From Isoetes taiwanensis (lineage: Eukaryota; Streptophyta; Lycopodiopsida; Isoetales; Isoetaceae), in contig JAJEKV010000013.1 of assembly GCA_021234155.1 (NCBI GenBank), forward strand, positions 8,567,193 to 8,631,192: a stretch of DNA of 64,000 nucleotides, in the 5' to 3' direction. This document shows positions 36,801 to 49,400 of this stretch, in pieces. Both the position numbers and the translations under genes were made by a program. The notes under the pieces are model-generated. The model was not told the DNA's origin, ran no database searches, and saw only the letters and a list, made by a program, of their open reading frames with translations. Each line of letters starts with the position of its first letter. Position 1 is the first letter of the stretch.

Positions 36801-39800
36801 CCTTAAAAAGTGTGTCTCTGTGACAAGATCTAAATTAGATGCTCCTAAACGAGCAGCCATATGTATATATGTGTCAAGTGTTTTGAAACTACTTCTGTAT
36901 ATTCAAGTATGGCATTTGTTACTTTGGTTATAATTCAATATCGTGTAAATATATGCTAATATTTTATATGTGTAAAACAGGTTTATCCCAGGAGTTTGGC
37001 CATTGCAATATCTTCAACATTAACTTCTGCAAGTCATGACGTAATACATTCTTCTGAGTGGGGACCGCTCAAGAGTCTGCTTCTGCACTGCCAATCTGTT
37101 CTTGGAGAGAATGCACACTTTACCCTGGATTTTGCAGTGTTCCTTCTGACTGTTCTGCAAAGTTGAGATAAATTCTTGCATTTTGCAGGCAGGATGATAC
37201 TGTTCCAAGATCTTCAAAGGCAATTGCTTTTGCAAAATCACTATCTTGCCTTTCTCCTGAAGTTCTAATTGGCAGTTTTTGTCAGCTCGTTAATGTTTGC
37301 AAAGAGACTTTTATGGGGGACTTTACCATCTTGGTCATGCTCTTAACTATATTCAGAGACATTCTCAGATCTCACAAATTGTACCCATCTCTTGGAGACA
37401 TCAAATGAGCACTGCTTTCACAGCTGAGAACTCAAGATTGATGTGAAATTGGTGAGTTGCTTTTGGCATCTGGCTTGGAAGAAATGTCTGTAGGTTCTAA
37501 CAAAAGAAAGAAATGGTTTGCTGGTTCCGCAAAAAAGAGAGAAACTGAATCTTCAGTATCTTCAGTTCTATACTTTTATGCCTTTTGTCCATTTGATGTC
37601 CTGTTCACAGGCATTGTTGGCATGAAAGAAGCAAGACTACTTGCTGATCCCTATTTAAAGGAGTCCCTCATGCTCTCTCTAAGAAAAGTGCCTAAGAATG
37701 AAACTCGTGTTGTCATCCTATCCATCCTAAGCTGCATCTACAGTCTAGCTGCTTCATCCAGAGAATACATAGACGTGTGTAAGCAGTTGGACGTGTGTTG
37801 TGAATTTGTGAGATATCTTCTACTTGGTATCAAAGATCCAAACGTCGATGAAGCAGAAAAGTCTTTGTTGGTTAAGGATGTTTTGACTCATCCCATGGTT
37901 TCCCTTTTTCTTAACTTGCATGGCCCTATTAAGATGGAAACTTGGTCTTCTTGGCCTTTCCAATATAATGAGGCAGAAAATATTGTCCTAAAGGATGTGA
38001 TGCAAAGAGCTGCAGCTATAGGAGATGCGGTGCATTGCATAGACCGGCATCTTGTTGCCATTGTTGCAATGTTCTTGCAATCTTATGGTTTCAGGAAACC
38101 AGAGAATCTGAACAAAGGTGTGGTTGATATGGTATCTGACCTTACTAGACGTCTTATTTTCAGACCAGTTAACATGTTGAAATCCCAACTTGGCCAGAGC
38201 TCAGGTTATCATAATTTTATTCCATCATCTGCTGTCTATGCCATTGCTGTTTTGGCTCCTTATGCAGAACTAGAGATGCTTCTCAACCTTGTAAAAAGTA
38301 TTTCGAATGCTGCCTTTGCTGAAAACTGCAGTCACTCCAGTAGTATGCAAAGGGATCATTTGTCAGTTAAGTCTCTGTGGATTTATCTTGTAATTGTGGT
38401 TTTCAAGAATTTGCCACATGTCTCAAAACAGGAAGTCGAAAAAGGTAGTAAATCGAGTTGGACCAATACTTATCAGACTTGTATCGATATATACAGAAAA
38501 GTTGCTGAGCTGGCAATGAATGAGACCTCAGAAGCAGCAGACCACTGTCTTCTTTCAGCTCTGCAAGTCCTTGCCACAAGAAGAAACTTGTTGGGTGCTT
38601 TGTTCCTAGATTTTGCACAATATACTCCACTACGACTTTTAAGGCAATGCATGCAAAATGTTAGCAAGTTGAAAGCTAGAATTGTGTTCTTGTTGATACA
38701 AACAAACACGATTCACTTCTTTGAGTTTGGGCACATGTTTTCAGTTGGCAAAGAATGCCCTTCAGAGGATGTAATAGACGTGGATTTGGCAGCTATGGCA
38801 ATGGAAAACACCATTTTATCTCCCAGAACCGATAATATAAATATGTCTGACCATGATTTGCTATTGCTTTTGTCATCAGCTAATTACTATTTGATTAATG
38901 CACCCAAAATTGTTTCTTGTGCTCGGGATGTGTCTAATCTAACACTGGTGTACATGCAAGTAGTTCTAAAATGTATAAAAGATTGGGATGCATCTGTTGA
39001 CTCATGGATCAAGGAATGCTCGATTGAATTTGACAATTTATTAACCGATGATAAGGTGGAAATGCCAACGGATGTAAAATCATTCTATGAACTCTAATTG
39101 CAGTTTTTATCAGCATGTTAACTCAGTGCCTACGTCTACATCCACCAAATGCAAAGGAGATACATCGTTTATTGAAGCTGTTACTCCCAGAGTCTGCTAG
39201 TTTGCTTGGCCCCGTACCTGTTGAAAGCAGACCATTATGAAAGCTTTTGACTTGCAAGGTAGTTGCTAAGTTAAGAATCGTCCTTCTATTGCTATTTTCT
39301 GAGGGAGGTTCAGAAGTACAAACAGGCTTATGTGATTCACGAAGAAAAAACAAGATGTTGATAAGATTTATGGGTGCCATGATTGATACCCTAAGTTATT
39401 TTTATAAAAATCTTTTGTTCATGTCCAATGATCAGACCAAAAATGATGTTGAGGCAACAGGAATGAAACACTCAATTGCAGAGTGTGATTTAGTGGGTTT
39501 CCTTGAACAGAACCTTTTTAGCTCTTTCTGCACAGTTGATAATCTTGATTTGGATAGCTGCATGTGTCAATACATGGACCGTGTGATGTCATTGACAAAG
39601 TTGGTGCTGTATTATAGATTTGGTGAGACTATTCTAATGGGGGGATTGCGGAATTTGTTTGAGGTGGTCTTGAGGAACTCTGCATTAAAATGCTTGCCTG
39701 TTTGTGTACAAGCAGCAGCAGATGCAACAGATTTGCTGCTAAGCCATTCAGATTTTACAGCAACTCTTCTTGACAAGAAAGAATTGTCATTTTCGAGAAG

Positions 39801-42800
39801 TGTCAAAAAAAGCACGTCCCTCTCTTCCATCTCATCCATACTGTGTCTAGTGGCATCATCTGATGAGCTGCTGCAACAGACTACCATCTGTAGTAATAAC
39901 ATTCACTGCACTCCCGAGTTGGAGAGTACTATTCATGAAAAAAGGGGCGAAATAATTAAGCTATTAAGGGTGCTGTTTGGTTTTGAAACACATGAGAGTA
40001 ATCAAAAAACTCGAACACTGTCATCTAAAGAGATTTTTGCATTACTATTAGCAGCATATAATGCTACAATGAGTTCAGTAGACTTGGAAATTCTTAAATT
40101 GATGCAAGAAATTGAGCTTCAACAAGGGGATGGCTTTGACAGTCTTGCTGGACTAGATTACTTATGGGGTTATGCTGCTTTAAAGAAAAGAACTGAAGAA
40201 ACAAAAACAAAGTTACAAGGGACTGATTCAATGAGCAAGGAATATTGTAATGAGGTTCGTAAAAGGAGATACAAGGAAGATTTGTGCATTGACCCACAGA
40301 GGTGTGGAATTACTATATGGTTTTTTCCAATCAAAAGGCGGGCACTTTCTGCACAGCCAGATTTGGTAAAGTTCCTTTCTATTATTGTTATGGCTGCTGC
40401 TGTGTGTATGTGGTGCATGTTTCTCTGTTGTATCTATGAAAAACAATATGCTCTCCATTAGTAATCTATAGACTTCTGCCCCTGGCCCACAGATGATTTA
40501 TGATCAAAGGCCTTAGTTGTCTGCACAGTTGTTTCCATGTTATCTTCCTTTGTGGCGGTGAATCTCCAGCCAAAATAGCTCTCCATCCAAAATCAGATTT
40601 TATAATTTGTCAATGTGAAATCGAAATGAAACAGCCTAGATAGACACCCTTACAGACGAGATAATTTAGGCTGATGAGATGGCAGGAACATAAGATAATG
40701 GATGTGGTCAAATGATCAAAGACTTAGTTTGAATTCTGCAATTGTTAAAAATTTATGAAGCTTTTTCTTTCTATTTGCAGAGCTTAGAAGACAAAGACCA
40801 TAACAGTGGCTGGAATTCAGCAGATGAGAATGTGCCATATGATCCTGCCTTTATTCTGCCATTTTCCCTGCATGCTCTATCTTCTCAAGGTGTTGATCCG
40901 GAGGAGTTTGTGAGATTGGGATTGCTTGCAATTGCATTTATGAGCATAAGCTCGGAGGCGGAATCAATGCGGTCTTTGGGATACGAAGTTCTCTCAAAAT
41001 TCATGATAGTCCTAGAGGTATTTCTGTTTGGTTTAGATACATGTATGTCCAAACACCCCCCCGCACGAACGACACATTACACACACACGTGCACACCTAA
41101 TAAATTGAGTATCAAAGAAGCTAGATTTTTATGGATTAAAGATAGCATCTTGTCCAGTATCTTTAGTTCTTTTCTTTGTTCTGGATAACTATTGGATACC
41201 AATTAAGCTACAAAGTTCACTGGTTGGAGTGTAATTTGAGGAGCACTTTCTTTTCACAAGCTCAGCATAAGGTTCTAGTCTTTCATAAGGCCAAATCCTG
41301 TCAATGATTACTAGGTTTGTGAGACCAAGAATGTGTGCAATGACCCACGTTCCCCGGTTGGCATATTACTTGCCCTTAGGTGTTTCTGGATTCTGCATGA
41401 GTTATTGTCATGGTCTCCTAGACATTAACGCTCATTGTTGTTCCTTCTAGATTCTTTCCTTCTCAGTGATGGTCTTGCCGTTTTTGGATATTGCAAGTCA
41501 CTTTGGATATGTGTATTGTTTCTTGTAGATTCTTTCCCTCTCTGTGATGGTTTTGTGTTTTTAAATATTGGAGGTGACTTTGGATGTGCGTTTTTATTTC
41601 CACAGGAATGTGCTAGTTTTAGAGGCAAGACACAAGTTATGATGCTGCTTAACCATGTAAAGAATGCGATAACCGAACCCTTGCAGAGACTGCCAAGCGT
41701 GCTTGCAGTTTTTGCTGCAGAAGCATCATGCATTTTGATGCACCCTGAGAACCAGCAGTACCTTGCTGTAAATCGCTCTCTTTTGCATGCACCCAGTATT
41801 GACTTGGAGGTAATTTACTAGACACCAATTTTCAACGTTTAACACTTTGCTGCTTGGTTTCTCTAGTTTTGGACAGGATCTTCCTTGCGCATAAAGAAGA
41901 ATATGGAACTTGCAATTTAAGTTGAAATTACAATAAGATGAGGTTGGATTGGATGCACAATATGGGAGGGAATTGAGTAAATATTAGGAAAATTGGTATT
42001 AGGGTCTCTTGGGGGAAGTCAATGGATGATGCCTTGAATTAGTAATTCCCCCCTGTAAAGGTATGCTTAAGGAGTTCACAACCCTTTCCTGTTTGTTAAC
42101 TTGCAAAGCAGCAAACTATTTTCATAAAGCAATTTATATAGCACCTGCTGCATATTGGATTAGGCATTGAACCTTGTGCAACTCCAAGCATAAAATGCCT
42201 TGCATAAAGACAAGTAGTGTGTATGTGAAGCAAAATGCATCCTTATGAGGTTTATACATATGCTGGTTATGACTTGCAATCTACATATCCATCACGTTCT
42301 GGTTTCTGCCTGCTGTTTTCTTGTAGAATGTTCCCCTTTTCTACATAATGCTTGGAAGTGGCACCAGTACCCATCGTAATGAGCGGCTGTGGATGCTGCG
42401 CCTTCTTGCTGCTGGATTGGTGTCCTCTCAAGATGCCCACGTTTATCGTCGACAGTTCATAATAGAAATTCTGATGAGCCTTTACAAAACGCCAATGATA
42501 GACAAGTTGACTCGGAGATGGATATTGCAGGTATTAAGTTTGAGGCTTTTTGTTACATTAAGCTTTGCGGTGCTAATTTGATTAGGCGTTTAATGTGGCT
42601 TCTACAAGCTAGCTGAACTAGGGTGTCATGTACTTATTTCGTTTACATACTTTGGTTCTACCATGAGGCAAGCCTGGACTAAGCATGAGTGAATCCATTG
42701 CTATATGAATTCTATGCCATTTCAAGAGCAGGCATTTGCTATCTACAACTCTTTGCATGTTGAGGTTTCTGATTCCCTAAGGAATTATTATTGTGTATTG

Positions 42801-45545
42801 GAATTGAATGGCTTGAACTCCTATTTTTCTTCATGGCAAGGTGGTAATCTTATCTGATTGGACTACAACCACTTTTAATACATCTGTGGACCTAGTATTT
42901 ATAGTATTTATACCTGAATTGAGAATGTTAAAGTGTTTGGGCAGAAATGTGAATTCATTCTGTTTTTTATTTTGTCAAAAGGCGAGTTTATGCGGTTTTT
43001 AAACTTGCATATGACTGGCAGATAGAAAAGGGAAAGTTCTCTTTGGAATGATCTTGCTGCTTGTTCCTTGAGAAGGGCTTTAAGTAGGAGAGGGATAAGG
43101 AATTTACAATGTCATTGCTTCTAAAGGCTGCAGTTGTGTTTCCTGCCAACACTGTTTCATGTGATTTTCATTGTCAGTTCATTGTTGAAATTCTGAATCT
43201 TATGTGTTTCTGTTTGCTGCTCAAAGTTAATTTGGGCAGTTTCATGGCTTGTGTGTTGTGAAAGTGACGCTAAGTTAGAACTTTGGCGGTATGTCATTGA
43301 GAGTTATTATGGTTCATATAAGGCATTCTTGACTTTAATTCACATGCTTCGTGCAAAACGTATCAGACTTTGGTATATCTAGTCGTGCTTTGATCTAGAG
43401 ACTCATGATCGACTCTAATGGAGAAGTAAATTATGACTGCAGATCATTTTGGGCTCATGCTTGCAAAATTGGCATCCTGGTTTTTGGTATGAATGTCTAA
43501 TTGTGCGAGTGCATGTATTAGAGAAGGAAGAGTTTGGATTCCATGCAATCAGCAACTCTTCTGTCTGCAAATTGTATCAGTGTTTCTATTATTATAGATT
43601 TATTACATATTTTAAAATTTCATGGTTCATAAGCAATATTTTGGACAAAAAGCGATGAGGCTTGGAATTTGTTTTTTTCTAGGTTGTGAAGAGAGCAACT
43701 GGCATTCCCTCCATGTGTAAATACTTGATGGAAAATACTGGTTTGCTTTTGTGGCTTGCATCATTAACAGTTGATGTCGTGACAAATAAGCTGCTGCTTG
43801 ATGAGAAAGAAAGCCTTGAAGATGCAAGTTTAGCACTGCAGGTATAAAATGGCTTTGTATATATGCCCATGCGAGGCAAAAATATCCTGATTTAATGGGA
43901 AGCGACTTTTGTACAGCTGATCCAATCACTTCCGCAAAAGTTGCGGCAAGGCTCAATGTTGGGCTCTCCCGAAGAATACTATAAAATTGCTCTCATGATG
44001 CACCAGTTTCTGGAACATGATGCATCTTTAAAGCAGCAGAAGATATTTAGGCGGCCAGCTCTTTCTATGATGCAAGTTGCACTGAAGTTATCTCAAAAAG
44101 AGAAGTCCTATAAACCACATTTCAGCTTGTCTATCCAAGGTGCTTGGGAAATCATCCAGTGGGTTGAAGCAGAAGCAACAGAGCCATGTGTTGATATTGT
44201 GGCCATGAACGAGACCCGTAATTTAGCTCTTTGTATGCTTCTCCATAGCCATCCACCGTCCGTCTCAACTGAAGAGGTCTGTTTTATATCGTTAGGATTG
44301 TTGTTTCTAGAAGGGCAAGTGGAAAGTATTCTATTGTTTTGATTTGCAGGAAAAGTGCCAGCTTTTCTTCATAGGAAGATGGGCTCTATCATCCCTAGTG
44401 AATGAATGCCCTACGGCCAATCATGACCAGGTTTATAGTAATGCAAAAGGCTACTCAGAAAGCCTTCCTGAAAAGTTGCTTCGCTGGTTATCAGCAGCAA
44501 TCATCCTTGGTGGGATGAGATTCCACATGGAAAGAAGGCAAGGATTGCATAATCCGGGAAATGAACAATTTGATACTTGTTGGTCATTTATCTCAATTAA
44601 CATAGAAAAATTGAAAACTGGTGAATCACGAGCTTATGATGTTCAGCTAGCCATGCAATTGCTATCTTTACAAATTTTGCTGGGCGCTACTGTCAGCTGC
44701 AGTTCCTTGAAATCTATGGTTAATGCCTTACTTCTTTTGTTATTGCCTCAGTTTACAATTTGTTATACAAGACAAGGTCCGCAAGGTAAACTTTATCTGT
44801 TCCCCTTTCTAGTTGGAAAAGGCATTTACCTTAAGATATGCTGTGTATCAATGCAGGTCGTGACAAGGAAATGGTTATGGGCAAGGATGAGGAACTGGGC
44901 AGTGTTTATCTGCCACAGGAGTTCCAGAAATTATTGACATTGCTACTTTCAGATGTATCTTCACCAGAGGAAACAAACGCTTCCTGGCTATGGTTAGGAT
45001 TAGCTTGTGCCTGGCCTATGGTTGTATTATGCATAGATCATACTCCGACTCGTGATTAATCCGTAAATGCCAATACAGGATAGGAAATCACCTGGAATAA
45101 GTGCATGTTCATGCATGACCAATTTACGTCTATTCGTATATATTTGATGGATTGAATTTTTATATTTGCCTAGCACTCTGTTGTTCTGGTCTGCAAATTG
45201 ATTCATATAATGCTTATTTCTGTCTGATATTTCTCCTTGCTTATACTTGTCAGGTCATTTTACAAGCCGTGGACAGCAAATGCTCGAAAAACTTCTGACC
45301 AGATTTCGAAGTCATCTATACAAGTTGAGCTTGAATATGAAGTGCTCAAATTGCTACTTGTAATTTTTCAAAAGCTACTTGATTCACCACCTGGTTCCTA
45401 TCCTGAAATAGTGACTAGTTGGCTGTCTTCAACGGCATCCTGGTTGAAATGTATCCAAAAGAAAAAAGTTTCTCAGTTGAGCATGGGATCAATACAGGCT
45501 TTAAAGTTCAAGATGCTTAGGAAGCTGGCAAGGATTACCAAATGA
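33824..45545 (+). CDS. URB1: URB1 / Npa1-like nucleolar pre-ribosomal-associated protein, multi-exon
   Basis: Large HEAT-like nucleolar scaffold needed for early 60S pre-ribosome assembly. N-terminal NPA1 region: IWEKGTKAITTIPLMLLLWT and NAALKIMSAIVLRGRLLGKE. C-terminal region: LNHVKNAITEPLQRLPSVLA and RNERLWMLRLLAAGLVSSQD. Exons from GT/AG and phase: 33824-34004 (acidic start, least certain), 34093-35242, 35338-36058, 36122-36656, 36770-36906, 36981-37136, 37193-39073, 39127-40365, 40781-41017, 41606-41809, 42327-42530, 43683-43841, 43917-44276, 44350-44785, 44857-44992, 45254-45545 (TGA). A basic KKRKRDG patch near 35895 suggests nuclear targeting. Three in-frame TGAs (37406, 37439, 39238) interrupt the exons at 37.2-39.1 and 39.1-40.4 kb. 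They mark unresolved micro-introns or damage. Most early introns are only 50-115 nt. Confidence 0.88.
41441..41596 (+). repeat. 78-bp tandem duplication at the 3' end of a URB1 intron
   Basis: TT(C)TAGATTCTTTCC(T/C)TCTC and the following ~60 bp occur twice (AGATTC at 41449 and 41527). The second copy ends just before the real acceptor at 41605. Each copy carries a TAG acceptor-like site. Confidence 0.75.
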
Positions 45546-46308
45546 TATGCATTGTATTATAGTCATGCTGTGCCACAAAGCATTGTATTATTACGGGCTG
45601 CACAAATATCTTACAAGTTACATCATTGGCGCACAGGCGCCCTATTCACACATAGCTTTACAATTAGACCATCGGGTTCGTGAGATGTCTCCTTGCTCAT
45701 GTCAATAATGACTGGCTGCCCAAAGGTTCTTTAATTAAGAGTTCTATTCCTATAATGATTGGTTGGTTCCGTACCAAACCAAGTGTTACCTGAATCATGC
45801 TATTCCGAGTTTCCAACCATGTACAATAGATGTTTTTGGATCTTATCATTTTTACGTTACCCACTTTTATACCCATATTTGATAGAGTTCTCCATGAATT
45901 GTATCATGTTGGTATTACAACAGCGAACATAATTGAATTAGTTTGCGTGTATGTAGAGAGTTTTCAGTGACGAAAAAATACATGGGCTTGAAATTTCGTC
46001 CCCAAACACCCGCTTCTTTCATGTTGCAACAAGTAATTCTGTTTGAGAAATTATACCAAAGCATAAGTAAGGATAGAGTAGTAAGGATAGAGTAGACGGA
46101 ACAGTGAAAGAACTGATGATACCAAGCGTACTTCAATTGAACAAATAGCTGACTGACCCACATAAGAGATGTTACAGTTATGATTATTAATTTAAGGGCC
46201 CATGGTTAAACTTTTACCATTAAGTTAACATAACCGGATGATTGCCTTCACATCAAAGCTAGTTAAAAAATTTAGTTAGGCTAACTTAACGGAAACCATT
46301 TCACACAT

Positions 46309-46478
46309 GTTTAGTAAAGAATTTGGTTAAAAAATAACTTTATGGGGTGATTTAAATTTTAGTGCTAGTTTCTAATTTAGTTAACTTTTGATTAATTTTG
46401 CTAACTTAAGTGAACAAGGTGCGAAGACAAGTTTTGTTAGTGTTTTTAGTTAAAAAATTAACTAAATTCTTTACTAAA
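46309..46478. repeat. Possible MITE core: imperfect inverted repeat
   Basis: TTTAGTAAAGAATTTGGTTA at 46309-46328 is mirrored by an inverse TAACTAAATTCTTTACTAAA at 46459-46478. The whole 46.2-46.5 kb block is rich in GTTAA/TTAAC and has an 18-bp tandem repeat (AATTTCGTTAAAACCATA) near 46515-46550. Outer ends were not defined. Confidence 0.4.
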
Positions 46479-49400
46479 TTTCTTAGCTATATAACCTAAC
46501 TAGTAGTGCGAAAGTAAATTTCGTTAAAACCATAAATTTCGTTAAAACCATAATAAAACCGCGGGTGCGAATGTACTCTATCTTCTAGATCTGAGATTCT
46601 TGCTGGCCATGTATTTGTTGATTTCACTTGCACAAAGTGGTGCGGCAATATTGAGCTACATTGTGTGGGGAATTCGGATAGCAAATCAGCACGAGTATCA
46701 TTAAACGACCGTAGAAAGGAACTTTTAGAGTAAAGCAAGAAATAAATAGCGCATTATCTTTTACCTTTCTCAAAAGACCATTGTATTGGCAAATCCACCA
46801 TATGGGGAAGGCTCCTCAGAGTAAAGGTCATTGTAGGTGCATAATCTTTTTTGATAGCACTATTTTATATCCTTGTTACAGGGTCCGACACTATTTGGGT
46901 TGAGGTGTTGCCCTGACTCGTAGAGTTGCAGTGTCGGCCTGACTCTTATTTTGGAGAGTTCAGTCAGAAAAGAACGTCTATTGCCACGATCCTCTGGTTG
47001 CCCAATGACCCTTGCACTCTGGGAAGGAACTCCTCCCTCTCCTATCTCATCGGACCGGGGAGATGCAACCTCGAGCAGTCTCATTGGGCAGTACCATGAG
47101 ATTGCATCTTCGAAAGGTTACAGTCAGCACAGGCAGATGGAGTGGTCAAACCCTAGCCATTGTCTATTGCCAGCCCAAGTCTTTGTGATAACTTGGTCTG
47201 CTCTATCTAGAGATCCTAAGCGCTAGTCAACCCCCCTTTGACTTTGAGCCGGGTAGGAGCCTCCATATGATGTTTAGGATGTGTTATATGTGTATTCGAT
47301 GCTATTACGATTGGATGGATCGTCACTACCCCTTGAGGTAGTATTGTTATTGTGTTATTATGCTTATATTTGTATGTTTTGTTTCCGCTGATGTAGGAGC
47401 CCATAGAGGATATGACAAAATGATACCTTCATCTCCTCTGCTCGTATGTTTCGCCATATCAGGCACGAGTTAAATGGAAGGCCCATAGTATGGGGAGCCA
47501 TTGGATGGGGAAGGTCCTTCGGTGTATACGACATGCAGACATATATAGTGTGAGGAGCGTCACAAGATGTAGCTCATTGCACCATCCAAGCTCTATGGTG
47601 GAGAAAGGTAAGGGGATATTGGTGGATAAGAATGACGAGGTGAGGTGCATGGATGGGTTCGGCTATATGACCTACTACAATTTATTGTAGCAGCTAAGAG
47701 GATTGAAATGGGAAAGTGATGACCTTACGATGGCAACTGACACTTGCAGGATTTATAAGCTATGTGGGGGAAAAAACCTGTTGAAAGCGAGACTAGTAGG
47801 TAAGCAACTATGGTGAAAAGCTTGATAAGATAGAGTTGAATAGTAAACATTACATCATTGGGGTACATGCAAGGCCTAAAACAAAAAGGAACTGAGAAGG
47901 TACGAGGTAGAATCATAGGAATCTTGGTGGTTAGGGTAAATAGATTCTTAGAAAAATAGATAGCCCATCAATAGTTAATGCCCACAATAACAAGGCTTGA
48001 AACATGAGGTCTAGAGTAAGGAACTAACTGCATAAGGTAGCAGAGGGATGCCAACTAGACAACAACTGCAGAAGGTAATCATAGAGGGGCAGAGTTTGGT
48101 AAGTATTTTTAGAATCTAGTTAATTCAAGTAGGCTATGGAATCTAACCATAAGAATGAATAAGAGAGCTACCGGAGTAAGCTTCAAGAACAGTTATGGGT
48201 GAGCAAGAGAAATGCATGATCATAGAAGCGCCAAAGTTAAAATGAAAGGGACCATCAGTCGAGCATAAAGCTTTAGTACATGCAACCCAATCAGGTGAGG
48301 GAATTGACAGGCAAGTCCGTCGTTGGTCCAAGAGACAAATGGGATGAATTGGAAACTCTGGGAGCGAACCTTAAGGGGGAAAGGCTTTTACAATACGATG
48401 GGGAGGAAGGAGGGATGGAGAATAATGGGACCCAGTGAGAGAATCAGAGATGACTTACTATAATATGCCATCTAATGCGGCTGTTTTACAAGGAGGCAAG
48501 CAATCTGTACATACTCTACGAAATCAACAATTTTTACTTTCCTGAAAAGGTTTTCGATTAAGCTTTTCGATTTAGATCTGATAAGGGCCAAAATTCCCCG
48601 GTATGAGGGAGATATGGCAGAAAGAGTGAAGCTAAGTCAGAATTGATTGCACCATTGTATCTTTTTGTACAGCTTACTTCCTGGAGCTAGGAGCTAAAAG
48701 GAGGAGATATTTTTGAGAAGGAAACAGCTAGAAGGAGTCAAAGGACCATCGTTGAAGTGGTTCTCAGGTGCGTGTCTTGTCGCTTACACCAGAGGATGCT
48801 TAGATTACTTAAATCATTTTTGTTAGTGAAGAAAAGAATCAGGATTTAATGATTTGAATTAAGAGTATTAAAGGAATCACCTTGAATCTGATAATGTGGG
48901 ATTTATTGACTTTTGCCACGGTAGAATATAAGAGGAAGTAAGAACTAAGCTACAATTATTGTAAGAAGTCTGGGAATAGCCTTTAGAATTGTAGATAGTA
49001 GGGCAGACTTTGTATGGAGCAAGTGGGATCCTGGCTATAATAATATAGAGATCTGTTTGGGAGAAGACAGAACTCAATTGGAACCTTGGAGATCATGTAG
49101 CTTATAGGAGTTGCATGGAGGTTCTAGCAAGGGCATGAAAGGCACCAGGTACCACAGATATCAAATCAGATAGCATCATTTCACTACTTGTGGAGCAAAA
49201 TGGTGTGAATCGCGCTATTTTTGACATGCAAATGGAATCAGTGCACTATTTCTTGATGTAAATAGCACCATCGCACTATTTCAGACTAAAGGCCATCCAA
49301 AGTCTCCCACCCAATGTTGGCCAATGGCTTTTGTACTCTGGTAAAGTCACTCCAATCCAAAGTCCTACCACTACCATTGCAATGCGTGACTAGCAATTTC

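Noticed and set aside
40655-40740. C/D-box-snoRNA-like segment (CTGATGA) in a URB1 intron
   Set aside because: No D box or terminal stem at a suitable distance.
46860-47410. Second LTR-type element
   Set aside because: The style resembles an LTR, but there is no second copy, primer site or polypurine tract in the window.
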